Counted from the first letter of the stretch, positions 26,685 to 35,453 are shown. The stretch: DNA of 64,000 nt from Bacillus renqingensis (GCF_016464375.1 NZ_JADDIU010000003.1:1-64000); one strand, 5' to 3'. Translations and numbers: made by a program. The notes: generated from the letters alone by a model not told the origin.

Positions 26685-27470
26685 ATGCTGCAGCTGTTTT
26701 ATCGTCTATTAATTGAGTTAACAAATGGCAGATGGTCATCAGCCATTCTAAAAAGATTTGCCCGTTCACGGGTAAGCCGCGTGATCGTACCATCATTTGC
26801 CAGAGTGTACCATCTTCATCAAGAAGAGATGGAAAAAAAACTACATGAATTTCCAACGCTTCATGATTTATTTATTAGGCAATTGAAAAAAGGTGTAAGA
26901 ACCATTGATCATCAGGAAAATTCTGTCGTTAGTCCGGTAGATGCTGTAATGGAGGATGTCGGCCCAATTACAGAAACAAGTGAAATAATCGTTAAAGGAA
27001 AGGCGTATTCCATTGAAGAAATGCTTGGAGATAAGGACGTTTTACTTAAGTATCTTAACGGGACGTATATCATCCTTTATTTAAGTCCGAGTCATTATCA
27101 TCGAATTCACAGCCCTGTCGATGGTACAGTCACAAAGCAGTGGACACTTGGCAGAAAATCATATCCCGTCAATAAATGGGGAATAAAGTATGGCGTTCGA
27201 ACACTTGCCAAGAATTACCGCGTCATCACCGAAGTCAAGACGGTGACTGGTCATGTGGCGATTGTCAAGGTTGGGGCGATGTTTGTGAATTCAATTGAAA
27301 CGACATATAAAGGGTCCGAGTTAGTAAAGGGGAAAGAGATGGCCTATTTTACATTTGGCTCAACGGTCGTTTTACTGTTTGAAAAAGGGATATTTCAAGT
27401 AGATCAAACCATTCAAACTCCGAAGGAAATGAAGATGGGAGAAAAAATTGGTACTCTCTATGCAAAATGA
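26685..27470 (+). CDS. psd: Phosphatidylserine decarboxylase proenzyme
   Basis: 261 aa. Forms phosphatidylethanolamine from phosphatidylserine. The self-cleavage site that yields the pyruvoyl group is FGST near residue 225 (usual LGST, so one conservative change). The HSPVDG and SPVDAVMEDVG motifs are present. TTGGAGG precedes the ATG. With pssA it completes the PE pathway, although the two are on opposite strands. Confidence 0.93.
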   Translation: MLQLFYRLLIELTNGRWSSAILKRFARSRVSRVIVPSFARVYHLHQEEMEKKLHEFPTLHDLFIRQLKKGVRTIDHQENSVVSPVDAVMEDVGPITETSEIIVKGKAYSIEEMLGDKDVLLKYLNGTYIILYLSPSHYHRIHSPVDGTVTKQWTLGRKSYPVNKWGIKYGVRTLAKNYRVITEVKTVTGHVAIVKVGAMFVNSIETTYKGSELVKGKEMAYFTFGSTVVLLFEKGIFQVDQTIQTPKEMKMGEKIGTLYAK

Positions 27471-27510
27471 TACGGCGCAATTGTGCGCTGCCATTTTGTA
27501 AAAAAGGCAA

Positions 27511-27533
27511 TAAAAAAAAGCCCTGGTTAGGGC
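27511..27533 (-). terminator. Terminator of sda
   Basis: Minus-strand reading GCCCT-AACC-AGGGC followed by eight T, 6 nt after the sda stop. Confidence 0.8.
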
Positions 27534-27538
27534 CGATA

Positions 27539-27679
27539 CTAGGAGGATAATTTGATTTTGTGGTACAGGGAGCGGCGACGAATTTCCGATTCAATAAGTT
27601 TGATAAAATCTTGGCTTAAATTTAATTCTTTTGCTTTGAAATAAGATTCGAGTAATAATTCGTCTGACAGTTTTCGCAT
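27539..27679 (-). CDS. sda: Sda, DnaA-linked sporulation checkpoint inhibitor
   Basis: 46 aa ([16 protein letters not shown], then [19 protein letters not shown]). The sequence closely follows B. subtilis Sda, a helical hairpin that binds KinA and blocks phosphorylation when DNA replication is disturbed. AGAGGAGGTAG precedes ATG 27679. Two perfect and two near-perfect DnaA boxes lie upstream; DnaA activates sda in B. subtilis. Too short for usual ORF cutoffs. Confidence 0.93.
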   Translation of the reverse strand: MRKLSDELLLESYFKAKELNLSQDFIKLIESEIRRRSLYHKIKLSS

Positions 27680-27806
27680 GTCCAGAGTCTACCTCCTCTG
27701 AATTAGAAATAAAATGTTCTATTTTCTGAAATGGAATCATAAAATGGTAAGTTCAGTGGTGTACAATAAATCTACCAAATTAATTCAATTAGAACAACCG
27801 TTCTAG

Positions 27807-27905
27807 TTATCCACAAGTAGTGGTGGATAACTTGTGGTTAATTTGTTTATAAATTGATGAAGTATGAATAATTCAATGGGTATAATGTTAATAACTTTAT
27901 CCACA
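27807..27905. promoter_or_regulatory. DnaA-box cluster between sda and yqeG
   Basis: TTATCCACA at 27807-27815 and 27897-27905 (both perfect), GGTGGATAA (27822-27830, one mismatch, reverse) and TGTGGTTAA (27833-27841, one mismatch, reverse). Three boxes fall within 35 bp. The cluster is upstream of divergent sda and the yqeG operon. The remainder of the 27680-28094 gap is AT-rich with no gene seen. Confidence 0.85.
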
Positions 27906-28094
27906 GGTAATAATAAAGTAGATATTTGTCGAAAAATTTTTTATAACTTTTTCAAAAAATCGTCACATCTTCAAAAAACTACTTTTTCTTTGTTGACGAA
28001 CCGCGAGCTTTGCAGTAATTTGATGAACAATGAGTGTAACCTTTAATCTTTGAAACAAAGGATAAAATTGGTTAAGATGAAAAGAAAGGAGGAA

Positions 28095-28229
28095 ATGCCC
28101 CGTCAGCAAGCAGTCTATCGCTGGGCGTTTCTCGAAAATGCTATCGCTTTTCCTTCGAGCGATGCTGAAGCTGTCAAAGCCTTCCTTGTAAAGCTGGACA
28201 AATTATATGAAATAATTGAATATACTTAA
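28095..28229 (+). CDS. Candidate 44-codon ORF related to the modular repeat
   Basis: MPRQQAVYRWAFLENAIAFP, then SSDAEAVKAFLVKLDKLYE; 44 aa, a plausible helical protein. AAAGGAGG lies upstream, but only 2 nt from the ATG, which is short. It ends 15 nt before yqeG. Its middle (28127-28196) matches the reverse complement of the internal block of the repeats at 26358 and 56026, with the reading frame preserved (LLEKATAFPSCDADAVEA in copy 3). Either a gene or a decayed repeat; undecided. Confidence 0.4.
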   Translation: MPRQQAVYRWAFLENAIAFPSSDAEAVKAFLVKLDKLYEIIEYT

Positions 28230-28244
28230 TGAGGTGTTAACTTA

Positions 28245-28760
28245 GTGTTAAAACAATTTTTACCGAATGAGCATTTTAAAAGCATTCTCGAAATAGTACC
28301 CGAACAATTAAAGGCAAGAGGTATTAAGGGGATTATTACAGATTTGGATAATACGCTGGTGGAGTGGGATCGTCCAAGTGCCACACCGCAGCTTGTCCAA
28401 TGGTTTGATGAGATAAAGAAGCACAATATTCTTGTTACCATCGTTTCTAATAATAATGAAGAGCGGGTAAAGGCGTTTGCCAGCCCGCTGGATATCCCGT
28501 ATATTTTTCAAGCACGGAAACCTTTGGCGCGAGCGTTTAAACAGGCTTTGACGCAAATGGAGCTTAAAAAGGAAGAGACTGTGGTGATTGGGGATCAATT
28601 GCTAACCGATGTTCTTGGCGGGAATCGCAGCGGTTTCCATACCATCCTCGTGGTTCCGGTAGCCCAAACAGATGGTTTAGCGACTAAATTTAACCGCTTT
28701 GTAGAACGGAGAATTCTCAATTGGTTCAGAAAAAAAGGCATGGTTCAATGGGAGGATTAA
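28245..28760 (+). CDS. yqeG: YqeG family HAD phosphatase
   Basis: 171 aa, HAD superfamily IIIA. Motif I GIITDLDNTLVEWD, motif II TIVSNNNEERV, motif III with ARKPL and the acidic VIGDQLLTDVLGG. GTG 28245 lies behind GAGGTG. It heads the yqeG-yqeM operon and its stop is 2 nt before the yqeH start. The substrate is uncertain; relatives include phosphatidylglycerophosphate phosphatases. Confidence 0.9.
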   Translation: MLKQFLPNEHFKSILEIVPEQLKARGIKGIITDLDNTLVEWDRPSATPQLVQWFDEIKKHNILVTIVSNNNEERVKAFASPLDIPYIFQARKPLARAFKQALTQMELKKEETVVIGDQLLTDVLGGNRSGFHTILVVPVAQTDGLATKFNRFVERRILNWFRKKGMVQWED

Positions 28761-28762
28761 CA

Positions 28763-29872
28763 GTGAATGACCAACAACCTATTTGTATCGGCTGCGGAGT
28801 CGCAATCCAGACCGAAAACCCGGAGATGATTGGTTATACCCCATCGTCCGCATTGGAGAAGGAAACGATTATTTGCCAACGGTGCTATCGCTTAAAGCAT
28901 TACAATGAGATTCAAGATGTCAATCTGTCTGATGATGATTTTTTACAAATTTTAAATAAAATTGGAGAAACCGACGCATTGATTGTCATGGTTGTCGATA
29001 TTTTTGATTTTAATGGCAGCTGGCTCCCCGGCTTGCATCGTTTTGTCGGAAATAACAAAGTTGTCCTCATTGGAAATAAAGTAGATTTACTGCCTAAATC
29101 GGTGAAGCATCATAGGTTAATCCACTGGATGAAGGATGAGGCAAGAGAGCTGGGCTTAAGGCCAGAGGAGGTCTTCCTGGTTAGCGCTGCAAAAGGCTGG
29201 ATGATGAAGGAAACAGCGGCAGCCATCGAAGAATTACGAGCAGGCAGAGATGTCTATGTGGTAGGTTGTACAAATGTAGGGAAATCTACATTTATAAATA
29301 GAATTATTAAAGAAGTAACCGGGGAAGGGGATGTGATTACTACCTCTCATTTTCCAGGAACGACATTGGATATGATAAAAATACCGCTTGATGACGGTAA
29401 AGCGCTGATTGATACCCCGGGAATCATTAATCCGCAACAAATGGCCCATTTTGTTGATAAACGAGAGTTGAAATTGATCACACCTAAAAAGGAAATTAAA
29501 CCAAAGGTGTATCAATTAAATGAAGGGCAGACACTGTTTTTTGGCGGACTGGCACGGTTTGATTATATTAGTGGCGGGCCGAAAAGATCATTCGTTTGTT
29601 ACTTGGCAAATGAACTAGAAATTCACAGAACAAAAACAGACAAAGCGGCGGAGCTGTATGAAAATCACCTGGGGGAAATGCTGACACCGCCCAAACGAGA
29701 ACAAATAGACTCGTTTCCAAAGCTTGTTAAGCAGGAATATATGATAAAAGAGGCAAAGACGGATATTGTCTTTTCGGGACTAGGCTGGGTGACCATAAAT
29801 GAACCAGGGGTAAAAGTTGCGGCCTATGTCCCAAAAGGTGTACACACCGTTCTTCGGAAATCGTTAATATAA
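28763..29872 (+). CDS. yqeH: YqeH, circularly permuted ribosome-assembly GTPase
   Basis: 369 aa. An N-terminal zinc finger (CIGCG and CQRC), then permuted G motifs in the order G4 (GNKVDLL), G5, G1 (GCTNVGKST), G3 (DTPGI). Needed for 30S biogenesis in B. subtilis. The start is GTG 28763 with GGGAGG upstream; an open frame from 28721 inside yqeG is rejected because the zinc finger would be displaced. Confidence 0.93.
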   Translation: MNDQQPICIGCGVAIQTENPEMIGYTPSSALEKETIICQRCYRLKHYNEIQDVNLSDDDFLQILNKIGETDALIVMVVDIFDFNGSWLPGLHRFVGNNKVVLIGNKVDLLPKSVKHHRLIHWMKDEARELGLRPEEVFLVSAAKGWMMKETAAAIEELRAGRDVYVVGCTNVGKSTFINRIIKEVTGEGDVITTSHFPGTTLDMIKIPLDDGKALIDTPGIINPQQMAHFVDKRELKLITPKKEIKPKVYQLNEGQTLFFGGLARFDYISGGPKRSFVCYLANELEIHRTKTDKAAELYENHLGEMLTPPKREQIDSFPKLVKQEYMIKEAKTDIVFSGLGWVTINEPGVKVAAYVPKGVHTVLRKSLI

Positions 29873-29897
29873 GTTAGAATACAGGGTGGGGAGACAA

Positions 29898-30737
29898 ATG
29901 AAGAAATTATTTGCGGTAATCGGGGATCCAATCAGACACTCGATGTCTCCAATCATGCATAATGATTTATTTTCTAGTTATCAAATCGATGCAACTTATC
30001 TCCCGTTTCAGGTGAAAAAAGAAGACCTGCGGGATGCTGTTAAAGGGTTGAAAGCGATCGGGGCAAAGGGGTTCAATGTGACGGTGCCACACAAAACGGC
30101 CATCATCCCTTTCCTCGATGAGGTAGACGATTTAGCGGCTAGCATCGGGGCGGTAAATACAGTGGTCAATGAAAATGGCCGGCTAAAAGGGTATAATACG
30201 GATGGACCTGGTTTCTTAAAGGGGTTGCAAATCTATATCCCTAGCGCAGCCGGAAAAAAAATAGTCATCATCGGCGCTGGCGGTGCTGCTCGAGCCATTT
30301 ATTTTACCTTAGCAAAGGAAAGTCCGTTCATGATTGATATTGCCAACCGCACGATTGAGAAAGCCAAAGCTCTTATTGACGATTGTCCTTTTCCAGTATC
30401 GTCAGCTGCTTATTCGTTAGAAGACGCTGAAAAAAATCTAGGGAATTATGATCTAGTCATTCAAACAACACTGATTGGCATGGCGCCGGAGGTCGAGGAG
30501 CAGCCGCTGGACTTAAGTCATTTAAAAAAACAATCGCATGTCTGTGATATAATCTACAATCCATTGGAGACAAAATTTCTACGCTCGGCTGTAAGCAGTG
30601 GGGCAAATGTCCAAAATGGAATCGATATGTTTGTCTATCAGGGGGCACTTGCATTTGAAAAATGGACAGGTATTTTCCCCGATGTCGAAAGAATGCGCGA
30701 AAATGTGTTAAAACAATTAGGAGGAAGTAGATGTTAA
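29898..30737 (+). CDS. aroE: Shikimate dehydrogenase
   Basis: 279 aa. Shikimate-binding motifs GDPIRHSMSPIMHN, NVTVPHK and NTDGPGF, and the NADP-binding GAGGAARA. Reduces 3-dehydroshikimate to shikimate in aromatic amino acid synthesis. ATG 29898 after GGTGGGGAG; an in-frame ATG at 29886 overlaps that site. Overlaps yhbY by 7 nt. Confidence 0.95.
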   Translation: MKKLFAVIGDPIRHSMSPIMHNDLFSSYQIDATYLPFQVKKEDLRDAVKGLKAIGAKGFNVTVPHKTAIIPFLDEVDDLAASIGAVNTVVNENGRLKGYNTDGPGFLKGLQIYIPSAAGKKIVIIGAGGAARAIYFTLAKESPFMIDIANRTIEKAKALIDDCPFPVSSAAYSLEDAEKNLGNYDLVIQTTLIGMAPEVEEQPLDLSHLKKQSHVCDIIYNPLETKFLRSAVSSGANVQNGIDMFVYQGALAFEKWTGIFPDVERMRENVLKQLGGSRC

Positions 30738-31021
30738 CAGGAAAACAAAAAAGATTCTTACGATCCAAAGCCCACCACTTAGATCCTATTTTTCAAGTAG
30801 GCAAGGGCGGCGTAAATGAAAATATGGTGAATCAAATCGCAGATGCCCTTGAAGCAAGGGAATTATTAAAGGTGAGTGTCCTGCAAAACTGTGAAGAAGA
30901 TAAAACGGTCGTTGCTGAAGAGTTGGCTGAAGGATCAGGAGCGGAAATTGTCCAGATTATTGGGAACACCATTGTTCTTTATAAAGAATTAATTGAAAAT
31001 AAACAAATTACTCTCCCGTAA
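30731..31021 (+). CDS. yhbY: YhbY (YqeI), CRM-domain RNA-binding protein
   Basis: 96 aa, a single CRS1-YhbY/CRM domain: LRSKAHHLDPIFQVGKGGVN and the GxxG-like surface. Binds pre-50S ribosomal particles in E. coli (established there). GGAGGAAGTAG lies inside aroE, and the two overlap by 7 nt, so translation is probably coupled. Confidence 0.93.
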   Translation: MLTGKQKRFLRSKAHHLDPIFQVGKGGVNENMVNQIADALEARELLKVSVLQNCEEDKTVVAEELAEGSGAEIVQIIGNTIVLYKELIENKQITLP

Positions 31022-31033
31022 AGGTGGTCAATC

Positions 31034-31603
31034 ATGAAGAAGGTTGGGATTTTGGGCGGAACCTTTAACCCGCCTCATGTTGGTCATCTACTGATTGCCA
31101 ATGAGGTTCTCGACAGCCTTCAGCTTGACGAGATTTGGTTTATGCCGAATCATGAGCCGCCACATAAAAAGAAACCGGAATCAGTAGGTGATGTGGAACG
31201 GCTTCAAATGCTGGAATTGGCTACTCAGGACCATTCAGCCTTTCGCATTCAGCCGATTGAGCTTCAACGGGAAGGCCCTTCTTACACTGTTGATACGATG
31301 AAAATGATCAATGAAACGTATCCGGCTCATCAATTTTTCTTTATTATCGGTGCCGATATGATTGAGTATTTGCCGAGATGGCATAAAATTGATGAGCTTG
31401 TAAAACTTGTCCAATTTGTCGGTGTCCGACGCCCGTCTTATAGCCATGAAACGGATTATCCGGTTCTTTATATCGATGTTCCGGCAATCGATATCTCATC
31501 AAGTATGATCAGAGACCGGCTAAAAAACGGGAAGACAGTAAGATACTTATTGCCGGACCGTGTAATTGCTTATATTGAGGAGAATCATATTTATGGAACG
31601 TGA
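31034..31603 (+). CDS. nadD: Nicotinate-nucleotide adenylyltransferase
   Basis: 189 aa nucleotidyltransferase fold: GGTFNPPHVGHL (the HxGH site) and the C-terminal ISSSMIRDRL. Converts NaMN to NaAD in NAD synthesis. AAAGGTGG precedes the ATG. Overlaps yqeK by 11 nt, the same arrangement as in B. subtilis. Confidence 0.95.
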   Translation: MKKVGILGGTFNPPHVGHLLIANEVLDSLQLDEIWFMPNHEPPHKKKPESVGDVERLQMLELATQDHSAFRIQPIELQREGPSYTVDTMKMINETYPAHQFFFIIGADMIEYLPRWHKIDELVKLVQFVGVRRPSYSHETDYPVLYIDVPAIDISSSMIRDRLKNGKTVRYLLPDRVIAYIEENHIYGT

Positions 31604-32162
31604 AAAAGCTTTATTGCTTGTGAAAGAACAATTAACGGAACAACGTTATCAACATACGCTAGGAGTAATGGAAACAGCCATTAAATTAGCGCAGCGTTAT
31701 GGTGCTGATGAAAAGAAGGCCGAACTGGCCGCCATTTTTCATGATTATGCGAAATTTCGTCCGAAGGAGGAAATGAAACACATTATCGAAGAACAAGGAT
31801 TTCCAAAGGATCTGCTGGAGTATAATGCTGAACTATGGCATGCACCGGTTGGGGCCTTTTTAGTGGAAACAGAAGCCGGGATTACGGACAAGGAAATCTT
31901 GAATGCGATCAAATATCATACATCCGGGAGACCCGGAATGACCCTGCTGGAAAAAATTATTTACTTAGCCGATTATATCGAGCCCGGCCGACATTTCCCC
32001 GGTGTCGATGAAGTCCGGGAGCTGGCTAAGCAAAGCTTGGACGCAGCCTTGATTAAATCGATACAAAACACAATCATATTCTTATTAAAAAAGAACCAAA
32101 CCGTTTACCCGGATACGCTTCATACGTATAATTATCTAGTAAAAAACAGGAGGATTGATTAA
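31593..32162 (+). CDS. yqeK: YqeK, HD-domain hydrolase (Ap4A hydrolase type)
   Basis: 189 aa. HD motif AAIFHDYAKF with further metal ligands in ELWHAPVGA and the AIKYHTSGRP motif. YqeK proteins symmetrically cleave Ap4A to ADP (established for several Firmicutes). ATG 31593 lies behind TGAGGAG; a longer frame from 31566 is rejected. The stop overlaps the rsfS start by 1 nt. Confidence 0.92.
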   Translation: MEREKALLLVKEQLTEQRYQHTLGVMETAIKLAQRYGADEKKAELAAIFHDYAKFRPKEEMKHIIEEQGFPKDLLEYNAELWHAPVGAFLVETEAGITDKEILNAIKYHTSGRPGMTLLEKIIYLADYIEPGRHFPGVDEVRELAKQSLDAALIKSIQNTIIFLLKKNQTVYPDTLHTYNYLVKNRRID

Positions 32163-32518
32163 TGTCGAATCAGGAACTACTTAAGATCGCCGTTAATGCT
32201 GCGGATGATAAAAGGGCGGAAGATATTACAGCGCTGAATATGCAGGGGATCTCCCTCATTGCTGATTATTTTATTATTTGTCACGGAAATTCCGATAAAC
32301 AGGTTCAGGCTATCGCAAGAGAAATACGTGAAAAGGCCCACGAAAAGGGATTCAATGTAAGAAGAATGGAGGGCTTTGACGAAGCCCGTTGGGTATTAAT
32401 TGATTTAGGGGATGTGGTGGTACATGTCTTCCACCGCGACGAACGAGTTTATTATAATTTAGAGCGACTTTGGGGCGATGCACCAAGAGTCGATATCCTT
32501 AGCGGGTTAAATTCATGA
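32162..32518 (+). CDS. rsfS: Ribosome silencing factor RsfS (YqeL)
   Basis: 118 aa of the RsfS/Iojap family (ADYFIICHGNSDKQVQAI, EGFDEARWVLIDLGDVVVHVF). Binds L14 on the 50S subunit and blocks joining under starvation. GGAGGATTGATT precedes the ATG. Overlaps yqeK by 1 nt and yqeM by 4 nt. Confidence 0.95.
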   Translation: MSNQELLKIAVNAADDKRAEDITALNMQGISLIADYFIICHGNSDKQVQAIAREIREKAHEKGFNVRRMEGFDEARWVLIDLGDVVVHVFHRDERVYYNLERLWGDAPRVDILSGLNS

Positions 32519-33282
32519 GCTACGAGCGGTTCGCCTATCTTTATGATGAATTAATGGAGGATGCCCCTTATGAAGAGTGGGTTCGATTTGTCAAAGAAAA
32601 GCTTGCGAACTACCTTGGATCTACCAAAGACAGCCCCCATGGCAAGCTTCGAATGCTGGATTTGGCCTGCGGAACAGGAGAGCTTTCTGTCCGCTTTGCT
32701 AAAGCAGGCATACAGGTGAAAGGTGTTGACTTGTCGGCTGATATGCTGATGGTGGCACAAGCAAAGGCAAAAGCAGAGGGGTTAACCATCCCATTTTATC
32801 AACAAAACATGGCCGAGCTTGAAGGCCTGGGAGAGTTTGATGTCGTTGGTATTTTTTGTGATTCGTTAAATTATCTCGAATCAGAGCAGCAAGTTATCGA
32901 TACTTTTTCCCATGTTGCCGAGCATTTACGGCGTGGAGGATTATTCATTTTTGATGTTCACTCGATTTATAAAGTGACCCATGTATTCATTGAGCAAACC
33001 TTTGCTTTAAATGACAACCACATATCGTATATTTGGAATAGCTTTCCTGGTGAACAGCCAAATAGCGTGGAGCATGAACTGAGTTTTTTCGTTTTGGATC
33101 AACATACCGGAAAATACGACCGGATTGATGAGCTTCATTATCAACGAACCTTTACGGTCGCCCAATATTCAAACTGGCTTGATAAAGCAGGTTTCAGGCT
33201 GTTAGAGGTTAACGCAGACTTTAAACACAGTGTACCACAACCCCAATCCGAGAGAATCTTTTTTATTGCCGAAAAAACATAA
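32515..33282 (+). CDS. yqeM: YqeM, class I SAM-dependent methyltransferase
   Basis: 255 aa. SAM motif I MLDLACGTGELSVRFA, followed by VDLSADMLMVAQAKA and FDVVGIFCDSLNYL. The substrate is unknown. Last gene of the yqeG operon; overlaps rsfS by 4 nt (ATGA) and is followed by a strong terminator. Confidence 0.88.
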   Translation: MSYERFAYLYDELMEDAPYEEWVRFVKEKLANYLGSTKDSPHGKLRMLDLACGTGELSVRFAKAGIQVKGVDLSADMLMVAQAKAKAEGLTIPFYQQNMAELEGLGEFDVVGIFCDSLNYLESEQQVIDTFSHVAEHLRRGGLFIFDVHSIYKVTHVFIEQTFALNDNHISYIWNSFPGEQPNSVEHELSFFVLDQHTGKYDRIDELHYQRTFTVAQYSNWLDKAGFRLLEVNADFKHSVPQPQSERIFFIAEKT

Positions 33283-33314
33283 AAGCCATCTTTTAAAAAA
33301 AGATGGCTTTTTAT
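33281..33314. terminator. Bidirectional terminator between yqeM and comER
   Basis: AAAAGCCATCTTTT with AAAAGATGGCTTTTT, T-run on both strands; lies between convergent genes. Confidence 0.85.
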
Positions 33315-33353
33315 CAGATGAAAGCAGGAATTTCGCGAAAAAAGTCGAACTAG

Positions 33354-34175
33354 TTAGTTAGAAAGTTGCATCCCAACTTTTTCGAGATCTTCACGAAACT
33401 TTTCATGGGTGGCTTGGAATAAATGTTCAAACACATCCCCAAGTTCGTTCTCCAACACCTTTATTCCTTCTCCGGTGATACCACCTTTCACACATACTTT
33501 TTCCTGTAGCGATGGGAGGGTATAATACCCTTGCTTTAATAATTCACCAAGACCGACAATCATCTCGCCAGCTAATATTGTAGCTGTTCGCTCATCGATA
33601 TCTGTTTCCTTTACCGCCGCATGGATAAAGCGCTGCAACAAATAGCTGAAGAAGGCAGGGCCACAGCTGACAATATCGGAAGCAACCCTGATTATTTTTT
33701 CATCAATTAACAGTGGCACTGATATGTTTGCCACTAATTCCTCTATTTTTGTCTTCCATTGTGGTTGACAATTTTCCCCAAAGGTAATCAGAGAAATTCC
33801 AGCTAATGCCCGGTTTGTTATGCTTGGAATCACTCTGGCAACAGAACAAGATACCTTTGATTCTATCTGGTTTGTACTTATCGGGCTTGTGATAGAAATG
33901 AGACATTTTTCCTTTGTTAAAAAGGGAATAATCTCATTGATGATTTTAAAAACATCCAGCGGCTTTACACAAATAAAAATTAAATCAGAGGCTGCTGCCA
34001 CTTCAATTGCGTTTACTCCAACTTTAAGTTCTTTATATTTATCTCTCAGCACCATCGCTTTTTCTATTGTCCTATTTGTAATCATCATGGAAGAAGGGGA
34101 TATGGCCTCTCCATCAAGTAAAGCCTCCACCATTATTCGCCCCATATTACCGGTACCAATGATACCTATATTCAC
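33354..34175 (-). CDS. comER: ComER, pyrroline-5-carboxylate reductase family protein
   Basis: 273 aa. An N-terminal NADP-binding Rossmann motif (GIIGTGNMG) and the ProC C-terminal dimer region (GGITGEGIKVLE). ComER is divergent from comEA in Bacillus; it affects sporulation and biofilm timing in some species rather than proline synthesis. GTG 34175 lies behind GAAGGAGGG. No clear ComK box (AAAA-N5-TTTT) was seen in the 87-nt divergent gap. Confidence 0.9.
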   Translation of the reverse strand: MNIGIIGTGNMGRIMVEALLDGEAISPSSMMITNRTIEKAMVLRDKYKELKVGVNAIEVAAASDLIFICVKPLDVFKIINEIIPFLTKEKCLISITSPISTNQIESKVSCSVARVIPSITNRALAGISLITFGENCQPQWKTKIEELVANISVPLLIDEKIIRVASDIVSCGPAFFSYLLQRFIHAAVKETDIDERTATILAGEMIVGLGELLKQGYYTLPSLQEKVCVKGGITGEGIKVLENELGDVFEHLFQATHEKFREDLEKVGMQLSN

Positions 34176-34262
34176 AATTCATACCCTCCTTCACGTGCAA
34201 GTTTCTTTTATAACCATATGATTTCCGAGAATCAAATATACCTTTAGAAAGGATGGATTTCC

Positions 34263-34910
34263 TTGAAGAATTGGTTGATTGAACATAAGTTTTATGTTGT
34301 TGCCGCTATTTTACTGGTGATTGGCGGGTTCTATTACTTCAATGAAAGCAGCACTGGTAAGGATCTCCCCCCTCAGCCTGCCACGAGTGAAAATAAGCTG
34401 GAGACATCAGGTGAGAAGGGGGAAAAGGAGAAGGAAAAGGAGGAGTTAAAACAGCCTGAAACGATGATGGTGGATGTGAAAGGGCAAATTAAGCTGCCGG
34501 GTGTTTATCAAGCCAATGCGGGTGAACGAGTGGTCGACGTCATTAGCCGGGCAGGAGGATTGACCGAGAAGGCCGACCAGACCCAGGTGAATTTTGCTGA
34601 ACATGTTCAGGATGAAATGGTGATCTACATACCAGCAAAAGGGGAGGAAGGTTTAGCTGCACCTGATCGTTCAGGTGGAGGCGGGATTGCTGCGAGCGGT
34701 ACTAATAATCGTCAATCAAAGATCAATTTGAATAAAGCCGATGCTGCTGAATTACAAAACCTCCCAGGAATTGGCCCCGCAAAGGCCGCTGCCATTATTG
34801 AATACCGCGAAACGAGTGGAGCATTTAAAACGGTCGAAGATTTAAAGAATATAACCGGTATAGGTGATAAAACGTTTGAAAAATTAAAGGATTTGGTGGA
34901 TGTCCGTTGA
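34263..34910 (+). CDS. comEA: ComEA, competence DNA receptor
   Basis: 215 aa. One N-terminal membrane segment (YVVAAILLVIGGFYYF), a Glu/Lys linker, an SLBB domain (VDVKGQIKLPGVYQ), a Gly/Ser linker and a C-terminal double helix-hairpin-helix (INLNKADAAELQNLPGIGPA and ITGIGDKTFEKLKD). Captures extracellular double-stranded DNA for uptake. TTG 34263 follows AAAGGATGG. Confidence 0.93.
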   Translation: MKNWLIEHKFYVVAAILLVIGGFYYFNESSTGKDLPPQPATSENKLETSGEKGEKEKEKEELKQPETMMVDVKGQIKLPGVYQANAGERVVDVISRAGGLTEKADQTQVNFAEHVQDEMVIYIPAKGEEGLAAPDRSGGGGIAASGTNNRQSKINLNKADAAELQNLPGIGPAKAAAIIEYRETSGAFKTVEDLKNITGIGDKTFEKLKDLVDVR

Positions 34911-34984
34911 TTGTTTCCATTGACCAACCGGGATAAGCGACATTACACTAGAAAGGTATTTATTTTAAAAGGAGTGAGAGAATT

Positions 34985-35434
34985 GTGAACCGTATATCAT
35001 GGGATCAATATTTTATGGCTCAAAGCCATTTATTGGCGCTGCGGAGCACCTGCACGCGGCTGACTGTAGGGGCTACAATTGTCAGGGATAAACGAATTAT
35101 TGCCGGCGGCTACAACGGCTCAATTGCCGGGGGTGACCATTGTATAGATAAAGGTTGTTATGTGATTGATAATCATTGTGTAAGGACGATTCACGCTGAA
35201 ATGAATGCGTTGTTACAATGTGCCAAGTTTGGCGTCCCTACAGAGGGGGCCGAAGTTTATGTCACACATTTTCCATGTCTCCAATGTTGTAAGGCTCTCA
35301 TCCAGGCCGGAATTAAAACAGTTTATTATGCCAAGGACTATAAAAATCACCCTTATGCGATCGAGCTTTTTGACCAGGCAAATGTTAACGTTGAAAAAGT
35401 AGAACTAGCTGAGTCGGTTATCGATCTTCGTTAG
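34985..35434 (+). CDS. comEB: ComEB, dCMP deaminase family protein
   Basis: 149 aa. Zinc-dependent deaminase motifs HAEMNALLQC and FPCLQCC. GTG 34985 follows AAAAGGAGTGAG. The family deaminates dCMP to dUMP; in B. subtilis comEB lies in the late competence operon although it is not essential for uptake. Shorter than the 189 aa of the B. subtilis protein, missing mainly C-terminal sequence. A terminator separates it from comEC. Confidence 0.9.
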   Translation: MNRISWDQYFMAQSHLLALRSTCTRLTVGATIVRDKRIIAGGYNGSIAGGDHCIDKGCYVIDNHCVRTIHAEMNALLQCAKFGVPTEGAEVYVTHFPCLQCCKALIQAGIKTVYYAKDYKNHPYAIELFDQANVNVEKVELAESVIDLR

Positions 35435-35453
35435 GTACATCAATCATGTCATC

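Noticed and set aside
27864..28046. 60-codon open frame in the sda-yqeG gap
   Set aside because: It runs through DnaA boxes in AT-rich sequence with no ribosome binding site; most likely random.
34176..34262. ComK box between comER and comEA
   Set aside because: No AAAA-N5-TTTT pair with correct spacing was found by eye in the 87-nt gap.
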